Shown piece after piece: positions 1 through 11,630 of a DNA stretch of 64,000 bases. The notes under the pieces were generated by a model that saw only the letters and a list, made by a program, of their open reading frames with translations, was not told the DNA's origin and did no database searches. Each line of letters begins with the position of its first letter. Position 1 is the first letter of the stretch. A program made the translations under genes and the position numbers. The stretch spans positions 13,553,498 to 13,617,497 of the forward strand of contig CM039141.1 in assembly GCA_022036555.1 (NCBI GenBank), written 5' to 3'. This stretch comes from Microstegium vimineum. Lineage: Eukaryota > Streptophyta > Magnoliopsida > Poales > Poaceae.

Positions 1-119
1 CCGACCAACCCCGGAGACTGGAGGAGGAACTTGCCGGTTTCAATGGTCCAGTACGTGGCCTAACAATCAATTAATCACCGGCCATTGAAAGGTGACATGG
101 CGTATCTAAAGATGAGCAT

Positions 120-535
120 GCAGTTCGAGGCACGATAGCACGGCACGAAGTCTGGATTTTTGGCCCGGTCCGAGCACGGCACGGCACGGTTCATGGGCCG
201 TGCCTGGGCCGTCACCTCGGCACGTCGGCCGGCACGGCACGACACGGTTTCAACGGGAGGCCGGTAGCAGGGGAGCTCATATATAATTGCACTGTAAAAT
301 ATACTGAAATTTGCATTAAACAAGGATTTTTTCATAAAACGGGTTTCGGACCGTCCCGTTCATGGTCCGGGCCTCGTGCTTTTCGGGCCGGTCTGGCCCA
401 AAAAACGGTCCACGGGCCGTGCCTGGGCCTGCAAGCAGGCACGGTGTCCTGGAGAGGCACGGCCCACGGGCCCGCGTGCCTAACCGGGCCCGGGCCGTGC
501 CAGACCGGGCCGGTCCGTTGCACATGTTTAGGCGT
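120..535. repeat. GC-rich subterminal-repeat cluster, probably a small hAT-type non-autonomous element
   Basis: The stretch is packed with GGCACGG and its complement GGGCCGTGCC. The forward form dominates on the left and the complementary form on the right, with an AT-rich centre around 280-345. This layout is typical of subterminal repeats of non-autonomous hAT elements in grasses. I could not define terminal inverted repeats or a target-site duplication, so the boundaries are approximate and the class is inferred. Confidence 0.4.
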
Positions 536-1990
536 ATCGAAGCCAAACTCTGCTTCAGCGTAGGCAAACAGTAAACACGGGCGTTTGGACTTGGAATTCA
601 ATCATCATCGAGAGTGGCGATCAGATCACTCGCTATGGGTATTCTCAAATTGATGCTGACGGCGATGTTTGGATTGCCACTCTAGAGACTAGACTAGACG
701 ATTGGTTTTGATCGGGCGACAAATCTTTTTCAGATTTTCAACCTAGGAATTGACGTGCAGGGCTGTTTTAGTGGCCACACCATCCCCACACATTCTCAGA
801 AGTGAAGAACCCAGCTAGTACAGAGATTTCACTCCCACCATGCGGTTCCTAATAACTTTGGTTGGTTCAGTTCCAGAAAACAGAATTTGGTTGTTTGGTT
901 GGTTAACGGAGTATCCAATTGAAGCGTAGTAGCAGATGACTTGCTCTTTGCGCAAGGCGTGGTGGATCTCGAGGCCTTGGGTACGCAGTAGACCATCAGC
1001 AGCAGCAGTTTGCACTGTTCTACTCGCGTTCCAAAGTGGAGTATGTATACCACAGCACAAAGTGCGAATCTGCCTACGGTGGCCGACATGCCAAGAAAAG
1101 TCTCGCGTTCCGGAACCCTTGCTTGCTGGCTGAGGGACTTCCAGGGCCACCAATTACAAGCTTCTGGCTGGCGCAACAGCGCTAGCGTGTCGCAATTCGC
1201 GCAGCCACACGCTGCGGAGATTCATGAAACGGCCGACGATCTGGCGAATTCGTCCCCCCTTCCGTGTACCGCGCAAAGTGATACGTACAGTCGGAAAAAA
1301 AAGTACAGTAAACTCCACATGTAGTGAGACCGGTCCCGGCTGCGCAGCGTCCAAACTTTGAACCGGGCAACCGGCTCGCTGCGGTGCCGGTGCCCGGTGC
1401 CCTGCCGTTTGGAGAAAAAAAATCCTCGCGAAGCGCAAAAGGGCGCGGAAGCTGCAGGGAAAGCGTCATGAGGCGCGGGCCGGCCCCAGATCCAGGCACT
1501 CGACCACTCGTCGTCGCGCCGCGAAGGAGAAGGTTTACAACAATTATTCAGGCACGCAGATTAGGTTCAGACCTTTTTGTAACTGGACCCCGATGAATGC
1601 CACAATTTTGCACTACAACGATTCATCAACTTAGATCATGCATTGCACTTTTACAGTTTTTACCTTCTTCTTTTGATAATCACGAGCATTCACTATACGC
1701 GTATGACTGTATGTTGTAGTAGAAAAAAATAATAAATATATAAATATAGCAACTCACAATCATATAATTGTTGTTCTACAAAAAAAAATACAACACGAGT
1801 ACGATCTCAAGCCAAAAATAGGACTCGAGCTCTATAGGAAGTTGGGACAAAAAATCCTTTCTTGTTCCTCATACACTCTCAACGAGAAACGGATATTTTT
1901 TTAGAGAAAATTACTCTTTATTTTTTCGTGAACTAAAACTCACACGGAGTCTGGACGTTTTTTTATCTTGTTTTTCTTGTGTTCGTTTTT
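536..1990. other. Intergenic, no gene recognised
   Basis: No open frame here resembles a known protein. The part up to about 1600 is moderately GC-rich. From 1600 it becomes AT-rich with poly-A runs, then passes into the plastid-derived segment. Confidence 0.6.
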
Positions 1991-2009
1991 TCTCATACAA
2001 CTCCCGTGC

Positions 2010-2630
2010 AGATATGTAAGGCAAAATATAGAGCGAATCGTCGTATATCGCGGAAGCTGCGGAAGCTAGATTATTACATGCTATTTTTAATCTTGAGGTA
2101 TCCACTTCAAAAGAAACTTATCTCAAACTACCTATAGGTGGAAGAGGGCGTTTTATCGATGTGAAATGGATCCAGAGGGACCCCTTTGACATAATGGTTC
2201 GTGTATATTTTATAGAAACGTGAAATCAAAGCTGAGGATAAAGTAGCCGCAAGACACGGGAATAAGGGGATCATTTCCAAAAAATTTCCTAGGCAAGATA
2301 TGCCCTATTTGCAAGATGGAATACATGTTGATATGGTCTTCAATCCCTTAGGAGTACCCTCACGAATGAATGTGGGACAAATATTTGAAAACTCGCTCAG
2401 ATTAGCGGGGGATCTGCTAAAGAAACATTATAGAATAACACCCTTTGATGAGAGATATGCGCAAGAGGCTTTGAGAAGACTTCTGTTTTCGGAATTATAT
2501 GAAGCCAGTAAACAAACACAAAATCCATTGGTATTTGAACCGAGTACCCGAGAAAAAGCAGAATATTTGATGGAAGAACAAGAGAGTCCGCATATACCCG
2601 TGCAAATCTCAGAGATAAAAAATCTAATAG
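2010..2630 (+). pseudogene. rpoB: Plastid-derived rpoB fragment (NUPT)
   Basis: The plus strand encodes a decayed piece of the chloroplast RNA polymerase beta subunit. From about 2030 one frame reads IAEA..LLHAIF, then STSKETYLKLPIGGRGR and VKWIQRDPFDIMVRVY. After frame breaks near 2215-2290 it continues with MPYLQDG, VDMVFNPLGVPSRMNVGQIF, LAGDLLKKHYRI and PFDERY. These are conserved C-terminal rpoB segments. Internal frameshifts, a stop near 2220 and loss of match after about 2600 show a non-functional nuclear copy. No neighbouring plastid gene (rpoC1 would follow) is visible, so only this fragment survives. Ends are approximate. Confidence 0.9.
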
Positions 2631-2640
2631 CTTTTTTTTT

Positions 2641-2675
2641 CTCCCGTTGCAACGCACGGGCATATTTGCTAGTAA
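2641..2675. repeat. Transposon-terminus-like sequence at the edge of the rpoB fragment
   Basis: Immediately after the rpoB match lies CCCGTTGCAACGCACGGGCA followed by TATTTGCTAGT. It resembles the inverted-repeat ends of MITE/MULE-like elements I associate with grass genomes. No partner terminus was found on the left of the rpoB fragment, so this may be a single surviving end. Confidence 0.35.
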
Positions 2676-2765
2676 TACTAAAGAGGCAAAATATCAGCCG
2701 TTTTTTTGGTCCATCCATTTTTTCTTTGTCTGTCTCCCTCCAACTACCGAACAATAGTCCGTACG

Positions 2766-2770
<5 letters not shown>

Positions 2771-2820
<50 letters not shown>
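2771..2820. repeat. (TA)n microsatellite
   Basis: This is an uninterrupted alternating T-A tract of about 50 bases. Confidence 0.95.
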
Positions 2821-2822
<2 letters not shown>

Positions 2823-3363
2823 TGTTTTTCTACACCCTAAGTGTGGAATACTTATACTACACCAAAGTGTTATACTAAAAAAAATTCAATATTGTTCAAT
2901 AGCCGCTTGTCAGTACTATTTAGTATTTCCGTGGTGTTGGGTGTAGTACTAACTGATACTGAACATTGTTCAGTACTACTCAGTATTTTTTAAGTCACTT
3001 TTAGTATTTGCTTAGCTAGCATGATACTGAGTCCGATTTTAAAATCTATTAGGTCGAGTATGTGATCCAAACTCAAAAACAACCAACTTTTTTATAAGAA
3101 TCTCATGTTGGATTTATTATGGGTCTGACCTATTTATTTATTCAATAAATCAATAGCTCTATGGTGTGCAATTGTGTGTATTACTATTTGTACCGGATTA
3201 GAAGTACAATGGACGTTGACTCAACTTAAAGGGTGGAATTTATTCCGTCTTAATTGCGAAGTTGAGAAACGGACAAAGAGTGCCACATGCGCGCCGCCCC
3301 TTCATATGTTACTGCATATATATGTTGTTGTTGTTCTGTCATATCGTTTCATATGCAGTCCTC
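2821..3363. other. Intergenic, AT-rich, no gene recognised
   Basis: The stretch has short imperfect repeats such as CTACACC..AAGTGT near 2830-2875 and repeated CAGTACT/CAGTATT words near 2910-2990. Nothing codes convincingly. Confidence 0.5.
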
Positions 3364-3365
3364 TA

Positions 3366-3594
3366 CTCCCTCGACCCCTAAATAAGTGTCGTTTTGAGTT
3401 TTTGTGCCAAAAGTTTGACTCGATTTATACATGCAATATTTATATCTTCAAATAAATTTGTTAAAAAAATTAGATAAAAAGATCTTTTTGATGATACTAA
3501 TTATTTAACATATATATTTATATATTTTAATATATAATTACCGGCAGTTGTTTCTCAGGAAGCGAGAAAGACAGTTATTTACGGACGGAGGGAG
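3366..3594. mobile_element. Stowaway-type MITE (Tc1/mariner class)
   Basis: The element begins CTCCCTCGACCCCTAAATAA and ends with sequence whose reverse complement starts CTCCCTCCGTCCGTAAATAA, so the terminal inverted repeats agree closely. It is flanked by TA on both sides (3364-3365 and 3595-3596), the expected target duplication. At 229 bp, with an AT-rich interior and no coding capacity, it fits a Stowaway MITE. Confidence 0.88.
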
Positions 3595-3596
3595 TA

Positions 3597-4265
3597 ATTG
3601 TTGTCGTTATGAGATATATGCTATGCTTGTATGTGATGTTTCATGTTGCTATGAATATAGTTGATGTCATGATCTCAATTTTTCATAATCTTTTATATGT
3701 CATCATCATTATATTAATTTACAGAATTAAAATGACATGGAAAATGTCTAATATTCTAACATCTCATTTCAACATGGCTGGTGTCGGAAGATAAATATAT
3801 TATATTTTTTAGAAACCGTCTTTTTCGGGCATGCATTACTCAATAATTTATTTGGTGGATTCAAACCTGTGTACAATTCAATCAAAAGGAGAAGTAAATT
3901 CGTGCAAGATTTGAAGTGCAGAAGAGATGCAAGATCCGAAGCTCTCAACGTCCGGCAATTGTCTGCGTCGTCAGACACTAATTTTCAGTAAATTCGTGTC
4001 TTTTTTATCTATCTGGCGCTGTTATCCCCTCTAGTGTTTTTTTTCTCTACTGGCGGCAGGATGTGGAGCAGATGACATCAGAGACCCCTATGTCCTCTAA
4101 AGTAGAAGGAGTCTATGTTAGAGGATCTCCTTCCCACCCCGCGAGGCCGCGAGTTTTTTTCACCGCTGGCCCCCGTGCCCGTTGACGTTTCCGGTTCCGG
4201 CCCCCAATTCGAAAGCCCCCCTCCCCTCCCCGTTTCTCCCTTCCTTGCCTAGGCGGCAACGACCC
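3597..4265. other. Intergenic and promoter-proximal region of the transporter gene
   Basis: No coding potential is recognised. The sequence is AT-rich to about 4020 and then turns C-rich (4130-4250) approaching the transporter gene, as is common for grass promoters. Confidence 0.5.
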
Positions 4266-4272
4266 TATCGTG

Positions 4273-4281
4273 CTTTATAAC
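4273..4281 (+). promoter_or_regulatory. Probable TATA box of the nucleotide-sugar transporter gene
   Basis: CTTTATAAC lies about 140 bases upstream of the start codon at 4420, in an otherwise GC-rich stretch. Position and sequence suit a TATA box. The transcription start is not known. Confidence 0.45.
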
Positions 4282-4419
4282 CGAGCGGCCCCTCCCGCGT
4301 GAGGCAAAGGAGACGGGGGACGAGACCAGCAGCAGGCGGTCAGCCCATCCGAACCCCGCTTCCTCCTTCCGGGTTTCGCGTGAGGTTGCGTGTTGCTGGG
4401 ACTGGGAGGAGGCGGCGCC

Positions 4420-7400
4420 ATGGAGGCGGAGAAGAAGGCGCCGGCGGTGTCTGACGTGGGCGCGTGGGCGATGAACGTCGTCAGCTCCGTCAGTCTCATC
4501 ATGGCCAACAAGCAGCTCATGTCCTCCTCCGGCTACGCCTTCGCCTTCGGTACCACCTCTCCTCTCGTCGTCTCTCCTCCCCCGCGTAGCGCGACGGATC
4601 TGGAATCCGGATCCGCCAGCCGCTCGGGGGGAATTCGCGGATCTGGCGGGGCGTTTGATTGTTCGTTTTGTTTTTTCGCTGCTTGTGTTGTGGTGATGAA
4701 TGCGCGCAGCCACAACGCTGACCGGGTTCCACTTCACGGTCACGGCGCTCGTCGGGTGGATCTCCAACGCCACCGGCTACTCCGCCTCCAAGCACGTCCC
4801 GCTCTGGGAGCTCGTCTGGTTCTCGCTCGTCGCCAACACCTCCATCACCGGGATGAACCTCAGCCTCATGCTCAACTCCGTCGGCTTCTACCAGGTACAC
4901 CTTGCTCTGACACTACGCCGGCCATTTTGGCCTGGGTTGCTTGTGTGGCTCAAAGTTGAGAATCTGCAGATCTCCAAACTGAGCATGATTCCGGTCGTCT
5001 GCCTCATGGAATGGGTGCTGAACAGCAAGCACTACACCACTAAGGTCATATCGGCGGTGGTTGTCGTGGCCGCCGGTGTCGGGATTTGTACTATCACGGA
5101 TGTCGAGGTCAACGCCAAGGGATTCATCTGCGCTTGTGTTGCAGTGTTCTGCACGTCGCTTCAACAGATTGTGAGCTCTTTTTCTCTTTCCACCAGTCTT
5201 CTTGCAAGCCCTTTTGCCTTGTGTATTCCGTTATGATACGGAGATTCGGAGAATTATAATTTTAACCCGCCATAATGCCATTCTGCAATTTGCAACGAGG
5301 TTTTGTTATGTGACTATGAATCTGAGTTGTCAACCTTATTTAAGCCGATATGGGATAATAATGATGAAATATTTTGAAATTGATTAGAGGCTATTCGTCC
5401 TATTAGATGCCTTCCCTTTCTGCCCCCCTTTAATCAAACTATGAACAAATGTAAAAAAAAAAAGAGAGGGAAAAACATGCCATTTGTGTTTGAGATTACC
5501 CTTATATGTTGTTTTTGTTGCAAATGCCCATCACCACGCACACACTCAGCCGATTATGCCAATGTAGTGCCATGACAGGCCAAGCTAGCCGAGTGAAGTT
5601 TGTTCAAGTGCCAGGATTAGCCTTATTATCATGTTGCAGTGCTCCTATTTTTTTTTCAAATAACAAGACTCAATTTGTCAACATTTAAGCTCCCATCAGG
5701 ATTCTTTTGATGGAATCCCCAAAAAGTGCTGGGATTATACTCTAGTTATTACATTGGCAGTTCCTAATTGATAAAAACAGGTTTAATCGGTTAAGCATAT
5801 GCAGAATAGAACCAAGTAGGCCAGTGGTTATTTGCAACAAAATGGCTTATGGGAGTATGCAGAATAGAACCAAGTAGGCCAGTGGTTATTTGCACAAAAT
5901 GGCTTATGGGAGGAACTCAAAATCCAAGTGATATGGGTTGGTTTTTGCAATTTACCCTTTACTCCTAAACAATTGAGCTGCTTTGGGCATCACTTATTGT
6001 TGTATCTGTAGCTTGTAGCCTTAACTGGTTATAACTAGGCAGCAAGGCACTATTACTGGAAGCCCAAACTTTGCAACTCAGCTCTGAAATACAATAATAC
6101 AGATTAATGGTAAAAAGGTACTAAAAGATAATCAGTAGACACACATCATGATTTGTCAATTCGTATACTGCATTATAAACTGCACATTGTCAGTTCTCTT
6201 CATAGATGCTTATATGTGCTTCCTCACATTTTTTCTTATCTTGTATTGTACAAATTTATTTGTTTGTTTTGGATCCTTCAGGATCAAACTACCTGCAATC
6301 ATTTTGAAGCATTTTTTTTTGGCGTTTTACATTCTTCTTGTTTTATCTTCAAATGATACTGTATTTCTACTTCTATGATTCATATAAGGAGATGCTTATA
6401 ACTAACTAAAATATCATCTTCGAAGTTTATGTTTAACTAACAAAAAAATGTGATCTTTGAAGTTTCTGGAAATTTTCTAAACTGTAGTAATACTTCTTAA
6501 GATGTACACGAAGAATTTAGTATTTTGGGTATTGAATGCTGAAAAGAATTGTTATTGGAAGTTACTTTATACAACACTACTTGTCTCACAGTAATGCTTC
6601 TTCAATCTACGAACTTCCACTATACTCTAGGGGTGAGCTGATGATGTGTTTCCTCTTCCCAGACAATTGGCTCCTTTCAGAAGAAGTACAACATTGGATC
6701 ATTTGAGCTGCTGAGCAAAACTGCACCAATTCAGGCACTTTCACTTGTTATACTGGGCCCCTTTGTGGACTACTACCTAAATGGACGGTCATTGTTGAAC
6801 TACCCTTTTTCAGGAGGGGCAACTGTAAGTTATCCTGTCACAATTTGCAGTTCTTTGGAGCATTGCTATCTTTATGCCCACTAATTATCCTGAGTTATCT
6901 ATCTTCTACTTTAAATTCATTGGCAGTGTTCTCATCTCTTTAACTTATATGCTTACCTCTATTATTTTTGACATTCTAGTATATAATGAAAAAAATCCAG
7001 GCAGTGGCCCACCTGTGTACTAAATTCGTGTTGCTGGGCCCACATAAGACAACTTATTCTGACATGGAACTGCCCCAGACCAATTATCCTTTTTCCTTTT
7101 CCTATATCATTAGATTAATATTCTTAATGAGAATTTTGTGTTTTGCTTGGATTTTTCTTGGTTATGCACCTTAGTTTCTTGATTGCCAAATGTTAAGCAA
7201 AATGTTACTAGCAGTTTTGATTGCAGCTACAAATGAAGTTTCTCATGCTGTATATGCCCTTCTCATTATGCAATCTTCGTACTAACTGGATACTGGGGTG
7301 GTGAGGACCACTGTGCTAATGATCTAACAGCTTCGCTTTTAATCATTTTGCAGTTCTTCATACTGCTTTCCTGCTCCCTGGCCGTCTTCTGCAACATGAG

Positions 7401-7707
7401 CCAATACCTCTGCATCGGCCGGTTCTCAGCGACCTCATTCCAGGTCCTGGGCCACATGAAGACCGTGTGCGTGCTGATTCTCGGCTGGATCCTGTTTGAC
7501 TCGGCCCTCACCGTGAAGAACATCCTCGGGATGCTGCTTGCCGTGATGGGCATGGTGGTCTACAGCTGGGCCATGGAAGCGGAGAAGAAGGCGGCAGCCG
7601 CCATCCCCGGAACAAGAGCGACATGCTCGACGCGAGGACGTACCCTCAAGGCCAGGGTGAGCAGCGTGCCCACGGTCGACCTCGAGGACGGCGAGATGAA
7701 GAGCTAG
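4420..7707 (+). CDS. URGT: UDP-rhamnose/UDP-galactose transporter family protein
   Basis: This is a Golgi membrane antiporter of the triose-phosphate/nucleotide-sugar transporter superfamily. By family it carries UDP-rhamnose and UDP-galactose into the Golgi lumen for cell-wall polysaccharide synthesis. Five exons with GT...AG introns join in frame: 4420-4549, 4710-4894, 4970-5170, 6663-6824 and 7354-7707, giving 343 residues. Diagnostic segments are SDVGAWAMNVVSSVSLIMAN near the N-terminus, ATTLTGFHFTVTALVG, ASKHVPLWELVWFS, GFYQISKLSMIPVVCLMEW, CTSLQQITIGSFQKKYNIGS, and the core SQYLCIGRFSATSFQVLGHM with KTVCVLILGW. About 10 hydrophobic segments are expected. The start has a good context (GCGCCATGG) and MEAEKK matches the family. 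The C-terminal tail around residues 300-315 looks shifted out of the family frame and then restored (see findings). Intron 3 (1.5 kb) holds a 58-bp tandem duplication. Confidence 0.95.
5798..5912. repeat. 58-bp tandem duplication in transporter intron 3
   Basis: The segment 5798-5855 is repeated at 5856-5912 and differs only by one missing A in an AACAA run. The repeats begin TATGCAGAATAGAACCAAGT. Confidence 0.95.
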
Positions 7708-8140
7708 CTGCTACGGCCGCCGCTGCGATTTGTTCATTCTTGTTATTTTGTAAGCTGGCACGGCCGATCGATCCAAAGTTGCAGTTGCTTGTTCGTCAGT
7801 CCTCAGCTATCTGTTAATTTTGGCCCTTTGATGGGGGTGGAGTCCGTTCCTAGGTGACGACGACCACCCGGGTTTCGAACGTAGATGAAACATATACTGG
7901 CAGATTGTTAGGATTTTTTCAGGCGGGGAGGTGGAGCCATTCATTGTCAATTTCGTGGTGCATGATGTTATAGATGGTGACAAGACTTTAGCCTTATATA
8001 ATTAATTGAAATTGAAATACACTCATACTGCATTTGGAATCGCTTGTTCCACAGTTCCATTTTCCAGATAGGCCTAGTTTGATCTATATCTCCTTCAAAT
8101 CACATGAATTGAAACAGATTGAATCAAATCATATGGGTTG
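7708..8140. other. 3' flank of the transporter gene
   Basis: This is probably 3' untranslated sequence up to roughly 8000, followed by AT-rich intergenic DNA. No canonical AATAAA is obvious. No other gene is visible. Confidence 0.5.
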
Positions 8141-8150
8141 AAATGGATTG

Positions 8151-9142
8151 GGAAAAAGTCTACATAACCCTTTCAATTATTGGGGATAGATACTTAACCT
8201 GCTGAACATAAACCAGTTATTCTACCCTGAACTATTATAAAACCTGCTGAACTATAAAACCAGTTATTCTATCCCTGAACTATTAAAAACCGGCCAAATA
8301 CCCCTCAGGTGGTTTTACCTTTTTCTTTTTTATTTTTTTTGGGTTTGGGAATCTTTTAAATTTCATAATAAATCATAAAATAGAAAATCAAATTTTTTGT
8401 TGGACTTCATCTTGAGTAGATTTTATAAAAATTGAAATATATATGGTATGTTTAAATGTACAAAGTTTTGTTTATAGTTTTAGATTCTATATTTTTCAAA
8501 TAATTAATTAAAAAAAATTCAAAAATACAATTTCCAGGGTTTCTAATTGTTGTGAAAAATTTTATGGTAGGCAAAATTATGTATGCTTCAACTGTTAGTA
8601 ATAATTTCATATTTCATTGGATCCGTATAATTTTATTTTTTAGTTTTTTTGGGAATTTTTAACTAATGGTTTTAAAAAACATATATAAATCTATAGCTAA
8701 GTTATACGTGATTCAATGAGTTTGACATTTTTACTACTTTTGAAGCATAAAAAATAGTAGTTTTCCCATAAAAATTTTCCACAATTGGCCCAAAAAATTC
8801 CATTTTTTGAATTTTTATAATTAATTATTAGAAAAACATAGATCTAAATCTAAAAACAAAAATTTTTACTAAGCATTACCCAAAATTATATGTTCAATGT
8901 ATAGATCTACTCATGTGGAGGTCCAAAAAAATTTAAAATTTTTCCCATTTTAAAATTTTTTCTTGATTTATTATGTTTTTTCAAAGATTCAACCAAATAA
9001 ATAAAAAGAAAAAGACAAAACCACCTTTCAAAACCCGCTTAGAGGGTTATTTGGCCGGTTTTGATAGTTCAGAGGATATTAACCGGTTTTAGTTAGAGGG
9101 TTAAGTGTCTCCCCCAATTGTTGGGGGGTTTTGTAGACTTTC
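8151..9142. mobile_element. Mutator-like non-autonomous element (MULE/MITE)
   Basis: The left end reads GGAAAAAGTCTACATAACCC. The reverse complement of the right end reads GAAAGTCTACAAAACCCCCC, and similarity continues inward for more than 100 bases, including the CCGGCCAAATA motif and its complement. The element is bordered by a perfect 10-bp direct repeat AAATGGATTG (8141-8150 and 9143-9152), typical of Mutator-like elements. The ~700-bp interior is AT-rich and codes for nothing. Confidence 0.85.
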
Positions 9143-9152
9143 AAATGGATTG

Positions 9153-10245
9153 AGGTCGGGTTTTGATGCCCCTTTATCTATCTAAAATGACTGGTATTAG
9201 AGGGGTTTGGAGTGAAAACTAGTTTAAATACACTCTAATACATATGATTAAAGTGAATACTGTGCACCCAAATAAGACTGAATCAAAAATTAGTTTAAAT
9301 ACACTCAACCATATAGTTGGGGAAATACATTTATATAGGATGTTAGTCAGAATTTGCATCTAATCATATGTATTGGAGTAGATTTAGTGGAACCCCCCTA
9401 TTTATATAATACAGTGGTTTGGGGTGAATAAATACACGAAAAAAACTTATTTAGTTATGAGATTGCTAGCCAAATTTGGGGTTTAAAAGCTTGAGCAAAG
9501 GACGGATGTGTTGTTTCTTAGCTTTATATTGGATTTAAAATTTTTTTAAGGAGGGCTCAATGTTTTGGCTTTGTTGCTTTCGTTGTTTGAGGCAACCTAA
9601 GGACTCTTTGGCAACAGGGAAATCCTCACTAGCGGTTTGGCCCACCTTATACTTTTTTTGTTTCCATAAAAAAATCAAAAAATACCATCAAAACCTCTAC
9701 TATCCAGTATGGGTGAGGAATTTTTCTAAACCCATATCCGACTATGTAAACTAGATCGATGGGTGCCCCTATCGTTGATACGGGGAAAAGGTGTATGGAA
9801 GGTTTCTCTGGTGAGCGGTGGTTATTTGACGTTGCGGTTGGGTGGCTAGAAGGAAGGGCGTGAGCTATCGGTGATGGGCCCGGGGGGTGGAATAGTTGAG
9901 GAATTGGCTGATTGTGAGGAAAGGGGGGTTTTAAAAGCTTAGGGTTTTCACTATGAGAAATTTTACAAGGTTGTCAAAAAATTTTGGGGGCTCACAACAT
10001 CGATCCAACGGTTAAAAATGATAGAGGAACCAAGAAGGGGAAACCCGTTGGAGGGTCCCTAGGTTGCACAAAGGCGTTATTAAACTGGGGGCCCGTTCGC
10101 ACCGGTGCATACTGAAATTGATGAAAGATCACTTTTTAAAAAAAATTGTATTTAAATTTTATTTCGAAATAAATTATGTTAAATTTAAAGGGGGGTTTGG
10201 TAATTTAATTATAGAAGAATCATGTTTGAGTTTTATTTGCATAAT
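9153..10245. other. Intergenic, no gene recognised
   Basis: No protein family is recognised. Repeated words such as AGTTTAAATACACTC (9225-9310) suggest old repetitive DNA. Homopolymer runs become frequent after 9880. Confidence 0.5.
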
Positions 10246-10249
10246 CGGG

Positions 10250-10960
10250 AAATTTGATGGGTTCATGTAGTTCCTCCCTTTTGTTTTTTTCCCACCACAC
10301 CTACCCCTCTCACAAGTGCTCGTTTTTTTCCCTTCTTCCTTCCGATGGTGGGGGGCGGTGCCGGGTTGGAGCCCGGGGGGATTTCTTGGGAGAGGGTGGG
10401 GAGGGAGATGAGGGGGGCGGAGCCCCCCCAAAACCCCTCCCTAGCCGAGCGGACCGCTCCGGGGGCCAACCCCCGCGCCGCCCCGTGCCCAACCCCGGCG
10501 TGAAGCTGCAGGCGGCGTTCCCCCCTGCCCCCAAGAAGCACCCACAGCGGCGAAACAGGTGGATTTGGGGAAGTGGGGGAGGGGAAAAGTGAGGAATGGG
10601 GGGGGGGCCCTGCAAACAGAAAAGGGGTGAGCCGGGAGGGCGCATGGGAGGGGAGGGGAGATGGGAGGTTTGGGGCGGTTCTCAGGGTGCGCCCCGCTGT
10701 CCCCCGCCCAGGCGTCATGGTTTTGCTCGCCCGGGGGGGTACCCAGATTCCCGAGGCGGGTGATGGTGACGCGGTGCTGGAGGCGGTGGCCCCGGCGTGG
10801 GGGGTGTTGTGGGTGCTGGGACGGGAGGTGTGCCCCCGGGAGGGGATGGAGATGAGGAAAGGGATGGAGTTGAGGCGATGGAGGAGAGGCCGCGGCGCCC
10901 CTTTTGACCCCACCCAAAACCCTTTCCCCGGAGCCCACATCGGGAGTTTCGTCGATAGAC
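10250..10960. other. GC-rich block with many G and C homopolymers, no convincing gene
   Basis: Several frames are open on both strands because the block is very GC-rich, and the translations are low-complexity (Pro, Arg, Gly). Runs of 6 to 9 G or C recur. It may be a degraded first exon or transposon GC block. I do not recognise a domain. Confidence 0.4.
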
Positions 10961-11630
10961 GCGGGGTTTGTTGTTTCTTAAATTTCAGTGGCACGAATCA
11001 TATTTTTGCTCAAGTTGCTTTTTCCCACACATCTATGATTGGGCAGGCAGTCAGTGCACTATAATCACATTTTTTGCTCAAGTGTCTTTTTCCACACCAT
11101 CTTCATGATTGTGCAGGCAGTCAGTCGCAGTAAGATGGTCGATAGCAGTATATCACTTAATAACCCCAGAAAAACAAGTTGCCCATAACACAAACTCAGA
11201 CTAAAGCTGAAACAAGTATTTCAAGGTTTGTTTTGGACATAAACCAATTTGTTCATGTGATCTCGAGGGCCTAGTGTTCTAAAGCTGAGTAAAAAGCTGG
11301 TAGAAATGTAGGTCTTCCGTCCATACTTAATTTATAAATCACGTTGTTGTTGTTCTTAATAGTTTAGTAATTTCCCTGATTGCCAACAGAATGATGCTTT
11401 GTCTGATATAGGGAGAAGTGACTAATTCTATGAGTTATCAATTATGCTTTCTTCTTTTTCTTCTTAGATGATGTACTAAGTAGAGTAGTAGTACGGTGTA
11501 GTCAGGAATTGTGTCTCAATTCAATTTTGAACAGGTTTTGTAATGAGAGAGAGAGATGAGAATTGTACAAATTAATTACACTTTTTATTTGTTAAATCCT
11601 AATTTGTTTGGAATGCAGTCAGTTTGCAGA
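10961..11630. other. Intergenic; short direct repeat near 11000-11140
   Basis: The motif ATTTTTGCTCAAGT..CTTTTTCCCACAC..ATGATTG..GCAGGCAGTCAGT occurs twice (about 10999-11055 and 11068-11130), a local duplication of about 65 bases. No coding sequence is recognised. Confidence 0.5.

Noticed and set aside
10263..11064. Several overlapping open frames of 100 to 240 codons on both strands
   Set aside because: GC-rich homopolymer DNA is open in many frames at once; translations show no conserved motif.
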